Below are positions 1-5,982 of a stretch of DNA of 10,135 nt, one piece after another. Positions within the stretch are counted from its first letter, which is position 1. The number at the start of each line of letters is the position of its first letter. Source of the DNA: Aromatoleum sp. (GTDB taxonomy: Bacteria > Pseudomonadota > Gammaproteobacteria > Burkholderiales > Casimicrobiaceae). Made by a program: the position numbers and the translations under genes. Under the pieces are notes generated by a model. That model ran no database searches and was not told the DNA's origin. It saw only the letters and a program-made list of their open reading frames with translations. The stretch lies in the NCBI GenBank assembly GCA_010365205.1, contig JAAFGU010000062.1:1-10135 (forward strand), in the 5' to 3' direction.

Positions 1-1
1 C

Positions 2-1453
2 GACGTCCGCCGCTACGCGCCGCTGACGCGCGCCGACGCCGTCGCTGCGCTGCTGCGCGAAACGAGGACGGTCGCCGTTGTCCGGCCACCCGCGTCGGCG
101 CTCGACCGCAGTCCGTTGCGACCACCGCGCGGGAACGCAACCGAGGCCACGGCGGCCGCCGCGGCCACCGAGGCCGACAAGAAGGCGTTCCAGCAGCAGC
201 AGGTGCGTGAAGGGCTGGAACTGCGCGGCTGGTGGATCCAGGAAATGCTGACGACGCCGACGCCGCTGACCGAACGGATGACGCTGTTCTGGCACAACCA
301 TTTCGTGTCGAGCCAGCAGAAGGTGAAGATCGCGCGGCTGATGTATGCACAGAACGTCACGCTGCGCGCCAATGCGCTGGGCAATTTTCGCACGCTGCTG
401 CACGCGGCGGCGCGCGATCCGGCGATGGTCGTCTACCTCGACAGTGCCCAGAACCGGCGCGGCGCTCCCAACGAAAACTTCGCGCGCGAGGTGATGGAGC
501 TTTTCACGCTGGGCGAGGGCCACTACGGCGAGCAGGACATCCGCGAAGCGGCACGTGCATTCACCGGCTGGAGCATCGACCGCGAGAGCGGCGAATTCGT
601 GTTCCGTCGCTTTCTGCACGACCCGGGCGTGAAGACGGTGTTCGGCCGCAGCGGCCGCTTCGACGGCGACGCGGTGCTCAACATCCTGCTCGCGCGTCCG
701 GAGACCGCGACCTTCCTGACGGCGAAACTGTGGCGCGAATTCGTCTCGCCCGAACCGGATCCGGTCGAGGTCGAGCGCATCGCGAAGCATTTCCGCGAAT
801 CGAATTACGACCTCAAGATCGTGCTCGCGGAGCTCCTGACCAGCGACGCGTTCTACGCGAAAGAAAACCGCGGCGTGCTGGTGAAGTCTCCGGTCGAGCT
901 CGTCGTCGGCACGCTGCGCCAACTCGACCTCGACGCCGCGGGCGCCGTGCCGTTCGCGGTGGCCGCCGCGAGCATGGGCCAGAACCTGATGTCGCCGCCC
1001 AACGTAAAGGGCTGGCCCGGCGGCGAGACGTGGATCAACACGACGACCCTACTCGCCCGCAAGCAGTTCCTCGATCGCCTCCTGCGCGCCGACGAGCCCG
1101 CGGCGCCGGCAATGACCGCGGCGGTGCCGGGAAACGAAGACGCCATGGCGCAGAACATGCTGCGTAAGGGCGGGGGCATCCCGAAAAAAGCCGTCGCGCC
1201 GAGCGGCCTGACTGACGTCGACAAGATGCGTCAGCAGCGCTTTCTGCTCCAGGCCGAGCGTGGGATCGCCAGCATCCATTTCGACAGCGCGCGCTGGATT
1301 GCGCAGTTTCCGGGCGCATCGGCGGCCGAGCGAGCGCAGGCGGCGCAGCGGCTGGTGCTCGCGACCGCGCCGCAGCATGCGCCGGATTATTCGGCCGACT
1401 CACTGACGTTCGTGCGCGGGCTGGCACTCGACGCCGCGTATCAGCTCAAGTGA
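2..1453 (+). CDS. DUF1800 family protein, 5' end cut off by the window
   Basis: The frame is open from base 2 to the TGA at 1451-1453 (483 residues visible), so the true start lies upstream of the window. The TTG at 116 is only an internal codon, because DUF1800-like sequence (RRYAPLTRADAVAALL) already precedes it. Family signatures are clear: FWHNHF near residue 98, ARE-VMELFTLGEG followed by AARAFTGW near residues 162-185, and PPNVKGWPGG near residue 332 followed by a WINTTTLLAR segment. A Gln/Ala-rich stretch lies near residues 45-65, and an Ala-rich tail of about 120 residues follows the last motif. DUF1800 (PF08811) proteins have no established biochemical role. They are known to occur beside DUF1501 genes, as here: the stop codon is 14 bases before the DUF1501 start and only 3 bases before its Shine-Dalgarno sequence. 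The two are almost certainly co-transcribed. Family assignment is firm; function is unknown. Confidence 0.93.
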   Translation, partial: DVRRYAPLTRADAVAALLRETRTVAVVRPPASALDRSPLRPPRGNATEATAAAAATEADKKAFQQQQVREGLELRGWWIQEMLTTPTPLTERMTLFWHNHFVSSQQKVKIARLMYAQNVTLRANALGNFRTLLHAAARDPAMVVYLDSAQNRRGAPNENFAREVMELFTLGEGHYGEQDIREAARAFTGWSIDRESGEFVFRRFLHDPGVKTVFGRSGRFDGDAVLNILLARPETATFLTAKLWREFVSPEPDPVEVERIAKHFRESNYDLKIVLAELLTSDAFYAKENRGVLVKSPVELVVGTLRQLDLDAAGAVPFAVAAASMGQNLMSPPNVKGWPGGETWINTTTLLARKQFLDRLLRADEPAAPAMTAAVPGNEDAMAQNMLRKGGGIPKKAVAPSGLTDVDKMRQQRFLLQAERGIASIHFDSARWIAQFPGASAAERAQAAQRLVLATAPQHAPDYSADSLTFVRGLALDAAYQLK

Positions 1454-1456
1454 CCC

Positions 1457-1461
1457 GGAGG
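1457..1461 (+). promoter_or_regulatory. Shine-Dalgarno that sets the DUF1501 start
   Basis: GGAGG lies 6 bases before the ATG at 1468. An in-frame GTG at 1450 would put the ribosome site inside the coding region and add six residues before the Tat motif, so ATG 1468 is preferred. Confidence 0.8.
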
Positions 1462-1467
1462 ACGACG

Positions 1468-2631
1468 ATGGATCGCCGCAGGTTCCTGAACACCGCCGTC
1501 GGCGTCGCGGCGCTTGGTCCGCTCGGGCTCAATCTGTCGTGGGCCGCGGTACCCGCCGGCGCCGATTACCGCCGCCTGCTCGTCCTGATCGAGTTGAAGG
1601 GCGGCAACGACGGGCTCAACACGCTGGTTCCGTACACCGACCCCGCCTATTACGCTCTGCGGCCCAAACTCGCGATTCCGCGCGACCAGGTGGTGCAATT
1701 GTCGGACCGCGCAGGCTTGCATCCGGCGCTGGCGCCGCTGTCCGCGTTCTGGAAGGATCGGCAGCTCGCCGTGCTGCAGGGCGTGGGCTACCCGGCCCCC
1801 AATCTTTCCCATTTCCGCTCCATCGAGATCTGGGACACCGCATCGAAGAGCGAGGAATACGTGCAGGACGGCTGGCTCGCTCGCACCTTCGCCGCAGTGC
1901 CGCCGCCGCGCACGTTCGCCGCCGATGGCGTGATCGTCGGCTCCAACGACCTCGGACCGCTGGCGGGCAGCGGCGCCCGCGCCGTCTCGCTGGCCAATAC
2001 CGAACAGTTCCTGCGCCAGTCGCGGCTCGCCATTCCCGAGGGGCAGGCGAATAACAAGGCGTTCCAGCACATCCTGAAGGTCGAGGCCGACATCGTGCAG
2101 GCGGCGGCGCACCTCGACGCTCGCCATCCGTTCAAGACCGAGTTTCCGCCGGGCGCATTCGGCAACGCGATCAAGACCGTATGTCAGGTCGTCGCCAACC
2201 CCGCGGGGGTGGCGGTCGTCCGCGTCACGCTCACCGGTTTCGATACGCACAGCGGCCAGCCGACTACGCAGGCGCGACTGTTGAGCGAGCTTGCTCAAGG
2301 GATCGTCGCGCTCAAATCGGCGCTGGAAGAACTGCGGCGCTGGGACGACACGCTGGTGCTGACCTACGCGGAGTTCGGCCGCCGGCCCAGGGAAAACCTG
2401 TCGCTGGGCACCGACCACGGGACGGCCAGCGTCCACTTCGCCGCGGGCGGGCGCGTCGCCGGCGGGTTCTACGGCGAGCAAGCGTCGCTCGCCGGCCTCG
2501 GCGCCGACGGCAATCCCGGCTACGCGCTCGATTTCCGCAGCGTCTACGCGACGGTGCTCGAGCGTTGGTGGGGCGTGCCGGCGACGGCGCTGGGCGGCAA
2601 GTTCACGCCGGTCGCGTTTCTGCGCGCCTGA
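1468..2631 (+). CDS. DUF1501 family protein, Tat-exported, sulfatase-like fold
   Basis: This is a 387-residue protein starting at ATG 1468. The N-terminus has a twin-arginine signal: RRRFLN at residues 3-8, a hydrophobic stretch to about 25, then an Ala-rich cleavage region near residues 26-30. This implies folded export to the periplasm. DUF1501 (PF07394) hallmarks follow: LKGGNDGLNTLVP at 43-55, NLSHFRSIEIWDTAS at 112-125, GFDTHSGQ at 257-264, and YAEFGRRPREN with GTDHG at 300-318. The family is related to the alkaline-phosphatase/sulfatase superfamily. The conserved Asp/His residues (D259, H261, D316, H317) are in metal-ligand-like positions, but no substrate has been established. It sits directly downstream of the DUF1800 gene, its usual partner, and converges on the exonuclease gene with only 27 bases between stop codons. 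The length is normal and no damage is seen. Family call is certain; activity is inferred only from the fold. Confidence 0.93.
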   Translation: MDRRRFLNTAVGVAALGPLGLNLSWAAVPAGADYRRLLVLIELKGGNDGLNTLVPYTDPAYYALRPKLAIPRDQVVQLSDRAGLHPALAPLSAFWKDRQLAVLQGVGYPAPNLSHFRSIEIWDTASKSEEYVQDGWLARTFAAVPPPRTFAADGVIVGSNDLGPLAGSGARAVSLANTEQFLRQSRLAIPEGQANNKAFQHILKVEADIVQAAAHLDARHPFKTEFPPGAFGNAIKTVCQVVANPAGVAVVRVTLTGFDTHSGQPTTQARLLSELAQGIVALKSALEELRRWDDTLVLTYAEFGRRPRENLSLGTDHGTASVHFAAGGRVAGGFYGEQASLAGLGADGNPGYALDFRSVYATVLERWWGVPATALGGKFTPVAFLRA

Positions 2632-2658
2632 TCCGGAATCCGCCGCCGGCGAGCACGG

Positions 2659-3447
2659 TTACGCCGTGGCGTTGGCATCCCACGCGGCGATGAATTCCTG
2701 CCAGTGCGGCGCGTTGGTCGCCGCGATTTTCTCGCGCGCGAGTGAAATTTCCTTCGCGTACTCGCCGGCCGAGAGTTCACCGCGCAGCAAGCGGAACCGC
2801 TGGTAGACGAGGTAGGTGTTCATCACGTCGGTTTCGCAGTAGCGGCGGACGTCGTCGAGCTTTCCGGCGCGTACCGCCGCATGCACCTCGCTGCCATCCA
2901 TGCCGAGCTTCCCCGGAAAACCGCACAGCCGCGCCATCGCGTCGAGCCCCGCGTACGCGCGCGGCTGATACATCGCCATCACGTCCATCACGTCGAGATG
3001 CCGCGTGTGATAGCGGCCGAGGTAGCTGTTCCACTTGAACTCGCGGTCGTCGTCGCCCCAGTCCCAGAACTTCGCGGCGGTGACACCGTGGATCAGCGCG
3101 CGATGGTTGAGCACGGGCAGGTCGAAGCCGCCACCGTTCCACGATACGAGCTGCGGCGTGTGCTTGTCGATCAAATCGTAGAAACGGCGGATCAGTTCCG
3201 GCTCGTCGTCTTCCGGCGTCCCTACCGACGCGATGCGGAAGTTGCCGCCGTCGCGCAGCGCGCAGGCAATCGCCACCACCTTCTGGTAAAGGAGCGGCAG
3301 GAAATCGCTGCCGGTCTGCGCGCGCCGCTGCTGCGTGATCCAGTCGACGACCGCGTCGTCGGCGAGCGCCGGCGCGACGCCATGAACGCGGCGCAGGCCC
3401 GCGACGTCGGGAACGGTTTCGATGTCGAAAACGAGAATGGGCGCCAT
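2659..3447 (-). CDS. 3'-5' exonuclease, PolB-exonuclease-like (DEDDy)
   Basis: This 262-residue protein is a stand-alone DnaQ-fold exonuclease of the predicted PolB-like type (PF10108). All motifs of an active two-metal DEDDy nuclease are visible. Motif I is FDIET (D8, E10). Motif II is SWNGGGFDLPVL (N104, D109). A conserved LDVMD lies at 151-155, and motif III is YCETD (Y203, D207). There is no polymerase domain, so it probably trims or repairs DNA or RNA 3' ends in the cytoplasm; the physiological substrate is not known. The start ATG at 3445-3447 puts the beta-strand with D8 right at the N-terminus, as in the family, although no good Shine-Dalgarno is present. It lies 57 bases downstream of cysM on the same strand with no obvious terminator, so co-transcription with cysM is likely. 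Its 3' end faces the DUF1501 gene. Confidence 0.92.
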   Translation of the reverse strand: MAPILVFDIETVPDVAGLRRVHGVAPALADDAVVDWITQQRRAQTGSDFLPLLYQKVVAIACALRDGGNFRIASVGTPEDDEPELIRRFYDLIDKHTPQLVSWNGGGFDLPVLNHRALIHGVTAAKFWDWGDDDREFKWNSYLGRYHTRHLDVMDVMAMYQPRAYAGLDAMARLCGFPGKLGMDGSEVHAAVRAGKLDDVRRYCETDVMNTYLVYQRFRLLRGELSAGEYAKEISLAREKIAATNAPHWQEFIAAWDANATA

Positions 3448-3469
3448 CGCGTGCCGATCGGTTGGGCGG

Positions 3470-3492
3470 CGCGCCGCGCGCTTTGCGGCGCG
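3470..3492 (-). other. GC-rich hairpin between cysM and exonuclease
   Basis: CGCGCCGC at 3470-3477 pairs perfectly with GCGGCGCG at 3485-3492 around a 7-base loop (8-bp stem). There is no T-tract on either side, so it is not a standard intrinsic terminator. It could stabilise or attenuate the cysM transcript before the exonuclease gene. In DNA this GC-rich, a stem of this size may also arise by chance. Confidence 0.35.
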
Positions 3493-3504
3493 GGGCGGGT
3501 CAGG

Positions 3505-4392
3505 TCAGGTCGGGAACACCCCGGTGGAGAGGTAGCGGTCGCCGCGGTCGCAGACGATGAACACGATCGTCGCATTCTCGACCTCGCGCGAGATTCGCAA
3601 CGCAATGGCGCAGGCGCCGCCGGACGAAATCCCGCAGAAGATGCCCTCCTCGCTCGCGAGCCGGCGTGTCATCGTTTCGGCCTCCGACTGCGACACCAGT
3701 TCGACCCGGTCCACACGCGATCGGTCGAAGATCTTCGGCAGATAGGCGTCCGGCCACTTGCGGATGCCCGGGATCTGCGAGCCTTCTTCCGGCTGCGCGC
3801 CGATGATCCGGATCGCGGGATTCTTTTCTTTCAGGAACCGGGAGACGCCCATGATGGTGCCGGTCGTCCCCATCGCCGAAACGAAATGCGTGATGCCGCC
3901 GTTGGTGTCGCGCCAGATTTCGGGGCCGGTTCCGCGATAGTGCGCCAACGGGTTGTCCGGGTTGGCGAACTGGTCGAGGATGATGCCGCGGCCCTCGGCG
4001 CGCATCCGTTCGGCCGTGTCGCGCGCGTTTTCCATGCCGCCGGCCTTCGATGTCAGGACCAGTTCCGCGCCGAATGCGCGCATCGACTGCCGCCGTTCGA
4101 GCGACTGATTGTCGGGCATCACCAGGATCATCCTGTAGCCCTTCGCCGCCGCGACCATCGCCAGCGCGATGCCGGTATTGCCGGACGTCGCCTCGATCAG
4201 CGTGTCGCCGGGTCGAATGTCGCCGCGTTTTTCGGCTTCGACGATCATCGACAGCGCCGGGCGATCCTTCACCGATCCCGCGGGGTTGTTGCCCTCGAGC
4301 TTGCCCAGGATGACGTTCGACGTGGCGCCGGGCAGGCGTTGCAGTCGGACTTGCGGCGTGTTGCCGATGGTCGATTCGAGCGTGGAATGCAT
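3505..4392 (-). CDS. cysM: Cysteine synthase B (O-acetylserine sulfhydrylase B)
   Basis: This 295-residue fold-type II PLP enzyme makes L-cysteine (or S-sulfocysteine from thiosulfate) from O-acetylserine in the cytoplasm. The PLP lysine is K42 in NNPAGSVKDRPA. The substrate loop is EATSGNTG (68-75), the phosphate-binding loop is GTTGT (175-179), and the pyridine-N serine region is ISSGG (255-259). CysM rather than CysK is indicated by QPEEGSQIPGIRKWPDAYLP (200-219) and the C-terminal CDRGDRYLSTGVF, both typical of CysM, and by the short length (E. coli CysM is about 303). The ATG at 4390-4392 lacks a strong Shine-Dalgarno. A TACAAT -10 box lies about 65 bases upstream, and the terminator of the preceding ComEA-like gene lies beyond it, so cysM begins its own transcription unit. 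The exonuclease gene follows after 57 bases. Confidence 0.96.
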   Translation of the reverse strand: MHSTLESTIGNTPQVRLQRLPGATSNVILGKLEGNNPAGSVKDRPALSMIVEAEKRGDIRPGDTLIEATSGNTGIALAMVAAAKGYRMILVMPDNQSLERRQSMRAFGAELVLTSKAGGMENARDTAERMRAEGRGIILDQFANPDNPLAHYRGTGPEIWRDTNGGITHFVSAMGTTGTIMGVSRFLKEKNPAIRIIGAQPEEGSQIPGIRKWPDAYLPKIFDRSRVDRVELVSQSEAETMTRRLASEEGIFCGISSGGACAIALRISREVENATIVFIVCDRGDRYLSTGVFPT

Positions 4393-4457
4393 GGGCGACA
4401 GCGTTCGCCGGGCAGCGGCAACAGGCGGATTGACCAGACGTGGAATGACGTGCTGCC

Positions 4458-4463
4458 ATTGTA
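4458..4463 (-). promoter_or_regulatory. Candidate cysM -10 box
   Basis: Read on the - strand this is TACAAT in the context CTACAATGG, one mismatch from TATAAT. It lies about 65 bases upstream of the cysM ATG and downstream of the preceding terminator. No convincing -35 is seen at 16-18 bases, so this rests on the -10 and its position. Confidence 0.45.
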
Positions 4464-4506
4464 GCCGAGCACGATTGCCGACCCGGTAGGCGGCGGAAGT
4501 GGCCGG

Positions 4507-4535
4507 AAAACAAAAACCCCGCCATGCGGCGGGGT
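4507..4535 (-). terminator. Rho-independent terminator after the long ComEA-like gene
   Basis: A perfect 8-bp stem (ACCCCGCC at 4516-4523 with GGCGGGGT at 4528-4535) closes a 4-base loop. On the - strand it is followed by a T-rich run (TTTTTGTTTT, complement of 4507-4516). It lies 29 bases after the stop of the gene at 4564-5316 and before the cysM promoter. It has all the features of an intrinsic terminator, and is the clearest one in the window. Confidence 0.9.
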
Positions 4536-4563
4536 CCTCGTTGCTGCAACGCGCGACGAGCCG

Positions 4564-5316
4564 TTACTTCTTCGGCGCGGCGTCCTTCGCAGCCGGTTCG
4601 GCCTTGGCAGGCTTGTCCTTCGTCGCCTTGTCGGCCTTGGCTTTGTCCTTCGCGGCCTTGTCTTCCTTTGCCTTCGCGGCCTTGGCTTCCTTGTCGGCCT
4701 TGTCCTTCGCCGCCTTGTCGGCCTTCGCCTTTTCTTTCGCCGCCTTCTCTTCCTTGGCCTTGGCCGCCTTGTCGTCCTTGGCCTTGGCGTCAGCTTCGGC
4801 CTTCATGGTTTTGGCATCCTTCTTCGGCTCGGCCTTGGCCGCAGCGGGAACGGCGGCCATCGGCGCAGCAGCAGCCGGAGCGGCCTTAGGTGCGGGGGCC
4901 ATGGCTGCCGGAGCAGGCGACGCAGCCATCGGCGCCGCGGCAGGGGCCTTCGGCGCGGGGGCCATTGCAGCCGGGGCCGTTGCCGGAGCCATCGGCGCTG
5001 CAGAGGCGGCCTTGGCGGGCTCGGCCTTCGGCTTTTCGATCTTGGTTCCGGCCGGAAGCGTGGTCGGGCCCGATACGCTCAGATCGGTCTTCAGCTTGTC
5101 GAACGTGATATCGCCGACGCCTTTGACGTCCTTGATCTGTTCGACCGACTTGAATGGTCCGTTGGCCTTGCGGTAATCGATGATCGCCTGGGCCTTGACC
5201 GGACCGATGCCGTTCAGAGCCTCGAGTTCTTCCTTGGTCGCCGTATTGATATTCACGGCAGCAAGCGCCATCCCCGAAAACAGCAGGGCGGCGATGAGCA
5301 ACATAATCCGTTTCAT
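4564..5316 (-). CDS. Secreted ComEA-like helix-hairpin-helix protein with Ala/Pro and Lys/Ala tail
   Basis: This is a 250-residue protein with three parts. Residues 1-19 are a Sec signal peptide (basic start, hydrophobic core, ALA before AVNIN). Residues 20-83 are a ComEA-type helix-hairpin-helix module: NINTATKEELEALNGIGPVKA, then GPFKSVEQIKDVKGVG. This fold binds the DNA backbone without sequence specificity and in competence proteins pulls DNA into the periplasm. Residues 96-165 are an Ala/Pro/Met linker, and 166-250 are a Lys/Ala/Asp/Glu segment resembling the TolA helical domain or histone-H1-like tails. By hand count that segment has about 29 Lys against 19 acidic residues, so it is net positive. 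Both tail parts contain internal repeats. ATG 5314-5316 has GGAG six bases upstream. The gene is a paralogue of the next gene upstream and ends at a strong terminator. A periplasmic DNA-binding role is inferred; the tail's role is unknown, and a full competence system is not visible here. Confidence 0.88.
   Translation of the reverse strand: MKRIMLLIAALLFSGMALAAVNINTATKEELEALNGIGPVKAQAIIDYRKANGPFKSVEQIKDVKGVGDITFDKLKTDLSVSGPTTLPAGTKIEKPKAEPAKAASAAPMAPATAPAAMAPAPKAPAAAPMAASPAPAAMAPAPKAAPAAAAPMAAVPAAAKAEPKKDAKTMKAEADAKAKDDKAAKAKEEKAAKEKAKADKAAKDKADKEAKAAKAKEDKAAKDKAKADKATKDKPAKAEPAAKDAAPKK
4612..4767 (-). repeat. Tandem duplication within the Lys/Ala tail
   Basis: Two 69-base copies, 4699-4767 and 4612-4680, are offset by 87 bases. 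By eye about 59 of 69 bases match. They encode residues 184-206 and 213-235, which differ at only three positions (E190/D219, E195/D224, A203/T232). The 18 bases between them encode more Lys/Ala/Glu sequence. Confidence 0.8.
4846..4977 (-). repeat. Two-unit Ala/Pro repeat in the linker
   Basis: Residues 114-134 and 135-157 of the tailed ComEA-like protein both begin APAAMAPAPKA, continue with an Ala-rich run, and then APMAA followed by a residue and Pro. The units are adjacent and 21 and 23 residues long. This indicates growth of the linker by duplication. Confidence 0.7.
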
Positions 5317-5334
5317 TCGTTTCTCCGGGTCGTT

Positions 5335-5340
5335 GTTATA
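5335..5340 (-). promoter_or_regulatory. Possible -10 box for the tailed ComEA-like gene
   Basis: Read on the - strand it is TATAAC, in an AT-rich patch 18 bases before the ATG. There is no good -35, and the leader would be only about 12 bases, with the Shine-Dalgarno close to the 5' end. It is weak as a promoter call, and transcription from the upstream paralogue is equally possible. Confidence 0.25.
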
Positions 5341-5344
5341 AGCG

Positions 5345-5383
5345 GGTACGCCGTACCTGAGCCGAATGGGCCCGGTACGGCGT
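5345..5383 (-). repeat. Inverted repeat between the two ComEA-like genes
   Basis: ACGCCGTACC at 5348-5357 and GGTACGGCGT at 5374-5383 are a perfect 10-bp inverted repeat around a 16-base loop. The loop contains a smaller GCC/GGC hairpin. The left arm also overlaps a 13-base palindrome, GGTACG-C-CGTACC (5345-5357). No T-tract follows on either strand. It may be a transcript-end or processing hairpin of the upstream gene, or a two-site operator over the start region of the downstream gene. Confidence 0.6.
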
Positions 5384-5445
5384 CTAAAACGCCCGGAGCG
5401 TCATATGGGTTGACCGGACGACCCTCGAACGCTGCGAGCGGTTGC

Positions 5446-5459
5446 TGGCCCGCCGGCCA
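5446..5459 (-). other. Short hairpin after the small ComEA-like gene
   Basis: TGGCC and GGCCA pair around CGCC, starting 11 bases past the stop codon of the gene at 5471-5827. The stem is 5 bp with no T-tract, so it is a weak terminator candidate at best. Confidence 0.25.
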
Positions 5460-5470
5460 ACCCGGGACCG

Positions 5471-5827
5471 TCAGGGCTTGCCCGTTGACGCGTCGCGCTT
5501 GGCGGCGGCCGAGGCGTCACCGCGCGGCGGACGGATGCCGGACAGGTCCGCCTTGGCCACCGTCTTGACACCCGTGCTGGGGCCGACCACCGAGAGGTCG
5601 CCCTTGATCTTCTCGAACCGCTTGGCGCCCATGCCCTTCACGTCCTTCAGTTCCTCGACCGACTTGAACGGACCGTGTGCCTTCCGGTGGTCGATGATCG
5701 CCTGCGCCTTCGCAGGACCCACGCCCGGCAGCGCGACCAGTTCGTTCTTCGACGCCGTGTTGAGATTGATCGCGGCAAGCGCGAAACCCGGTACGACAAG
5801 CCCGAGTGCGATGAGCCATTGCTTCAT
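5471..5827 (-). CDS. Small secreted ComEA-like helix-hairpin-helix protein
   Basis: This is a 118-residue protein with a Sec signal peptide (residues 1-18, FALA before AIN) and one ComEA-type helix-hairpin-helix module (about 20-83: NLNTASKNELVALPGVGPAKA, then GPFKSVEELKDVKGMG). A short Lys/Arg/Ala-rich tail follows. This is the usual size and layout for the stand-alone ComEA-like proteins of Proteobacteria. The likely role is non-specific DNA binding in the periplasm, but participation in natural competence is inferred from the family only. The module matches the downstream tailed paralogue at about 45 of 66 positions by hand alignment, so the pair arose by tandem duplication. The start is secure: a perfect AAGGAGG lies 5 bases before ATG 5825-5827. 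hldD ends 155 bases upstream on the same strand. No clear promoter was seen in that gap, so readthrough from hldD is possible. Confidence 0.9.
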   Translation of the reverse strand: MKQWLIALGLVVPGFALAAINLNTASKNELVALPGVGPAKAQAIIDHRKAHGPFKSVEELKDVKGMGAKRFEKIKGDLSVVGPSTGVKTVAKADLSGIRPPRGDASAAAKRDASTGKP

Positions 5828-5832
5828 TGAAG

Positions 5833-5839
5833 CCTCCTT
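5833..5839 (-). promoter_or_regulatory. Strong Shine-Dalgarno of the small ComEA-like gene
   Basis: AAGGAGG on the - strand, 5 bases before the ATG, is a full match to the anti-Shine-Dalgarno core. It is the strongest ribosome site among the - strand genes of this window, most of which have weak ones. Confidence 0.8.
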
Positions 5840-5982
5840 GGATGACAGCCACCGTGCCTGCCGGATCGCGCGATGCGCGGCGGCGGCACGTGGCGAGGAG
5901 ACTAAGCGGCGTGACGGCGCCGCGAAATTCGCCGTCGGGTCTAGGTCGGACGGATGTCGTTCGTTGCGGACGGCGGGTCGTT

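Noticed and set aside
116..118. TTG as the start of the DUF1800 gene
   Set aside because: The frame is open back to base 2 and the upstream residues already look like DUF1800, so the gene is cut by the window edge.
1441..2481. 346-codon - strand frame opposite the DUF1501 gene
   Set aside because: It is antisense to a gene with full family motifs, and has no plausible start context or domain.
2881..4464. 527-codon + strand open frame across the exonuclease and cysM genes
   Set aside because: It is antisense to two clear enzymes with intact catalytic motifs. High GC leaves few stop codons, and its translation is an Arg/Ala/Asp-rich composition without family motifs.
4499..5176. 225-codon + strand frame with Ala/Leu/Ser/Phe-rich, membrane-like translation
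   Set aside because: It is the exact antisense of the Lys/Ala and Ala/Pro repeats of the tailed ComEA-like gene. The apparent hydrophobicity is the mirror of Lys/Ala codons.
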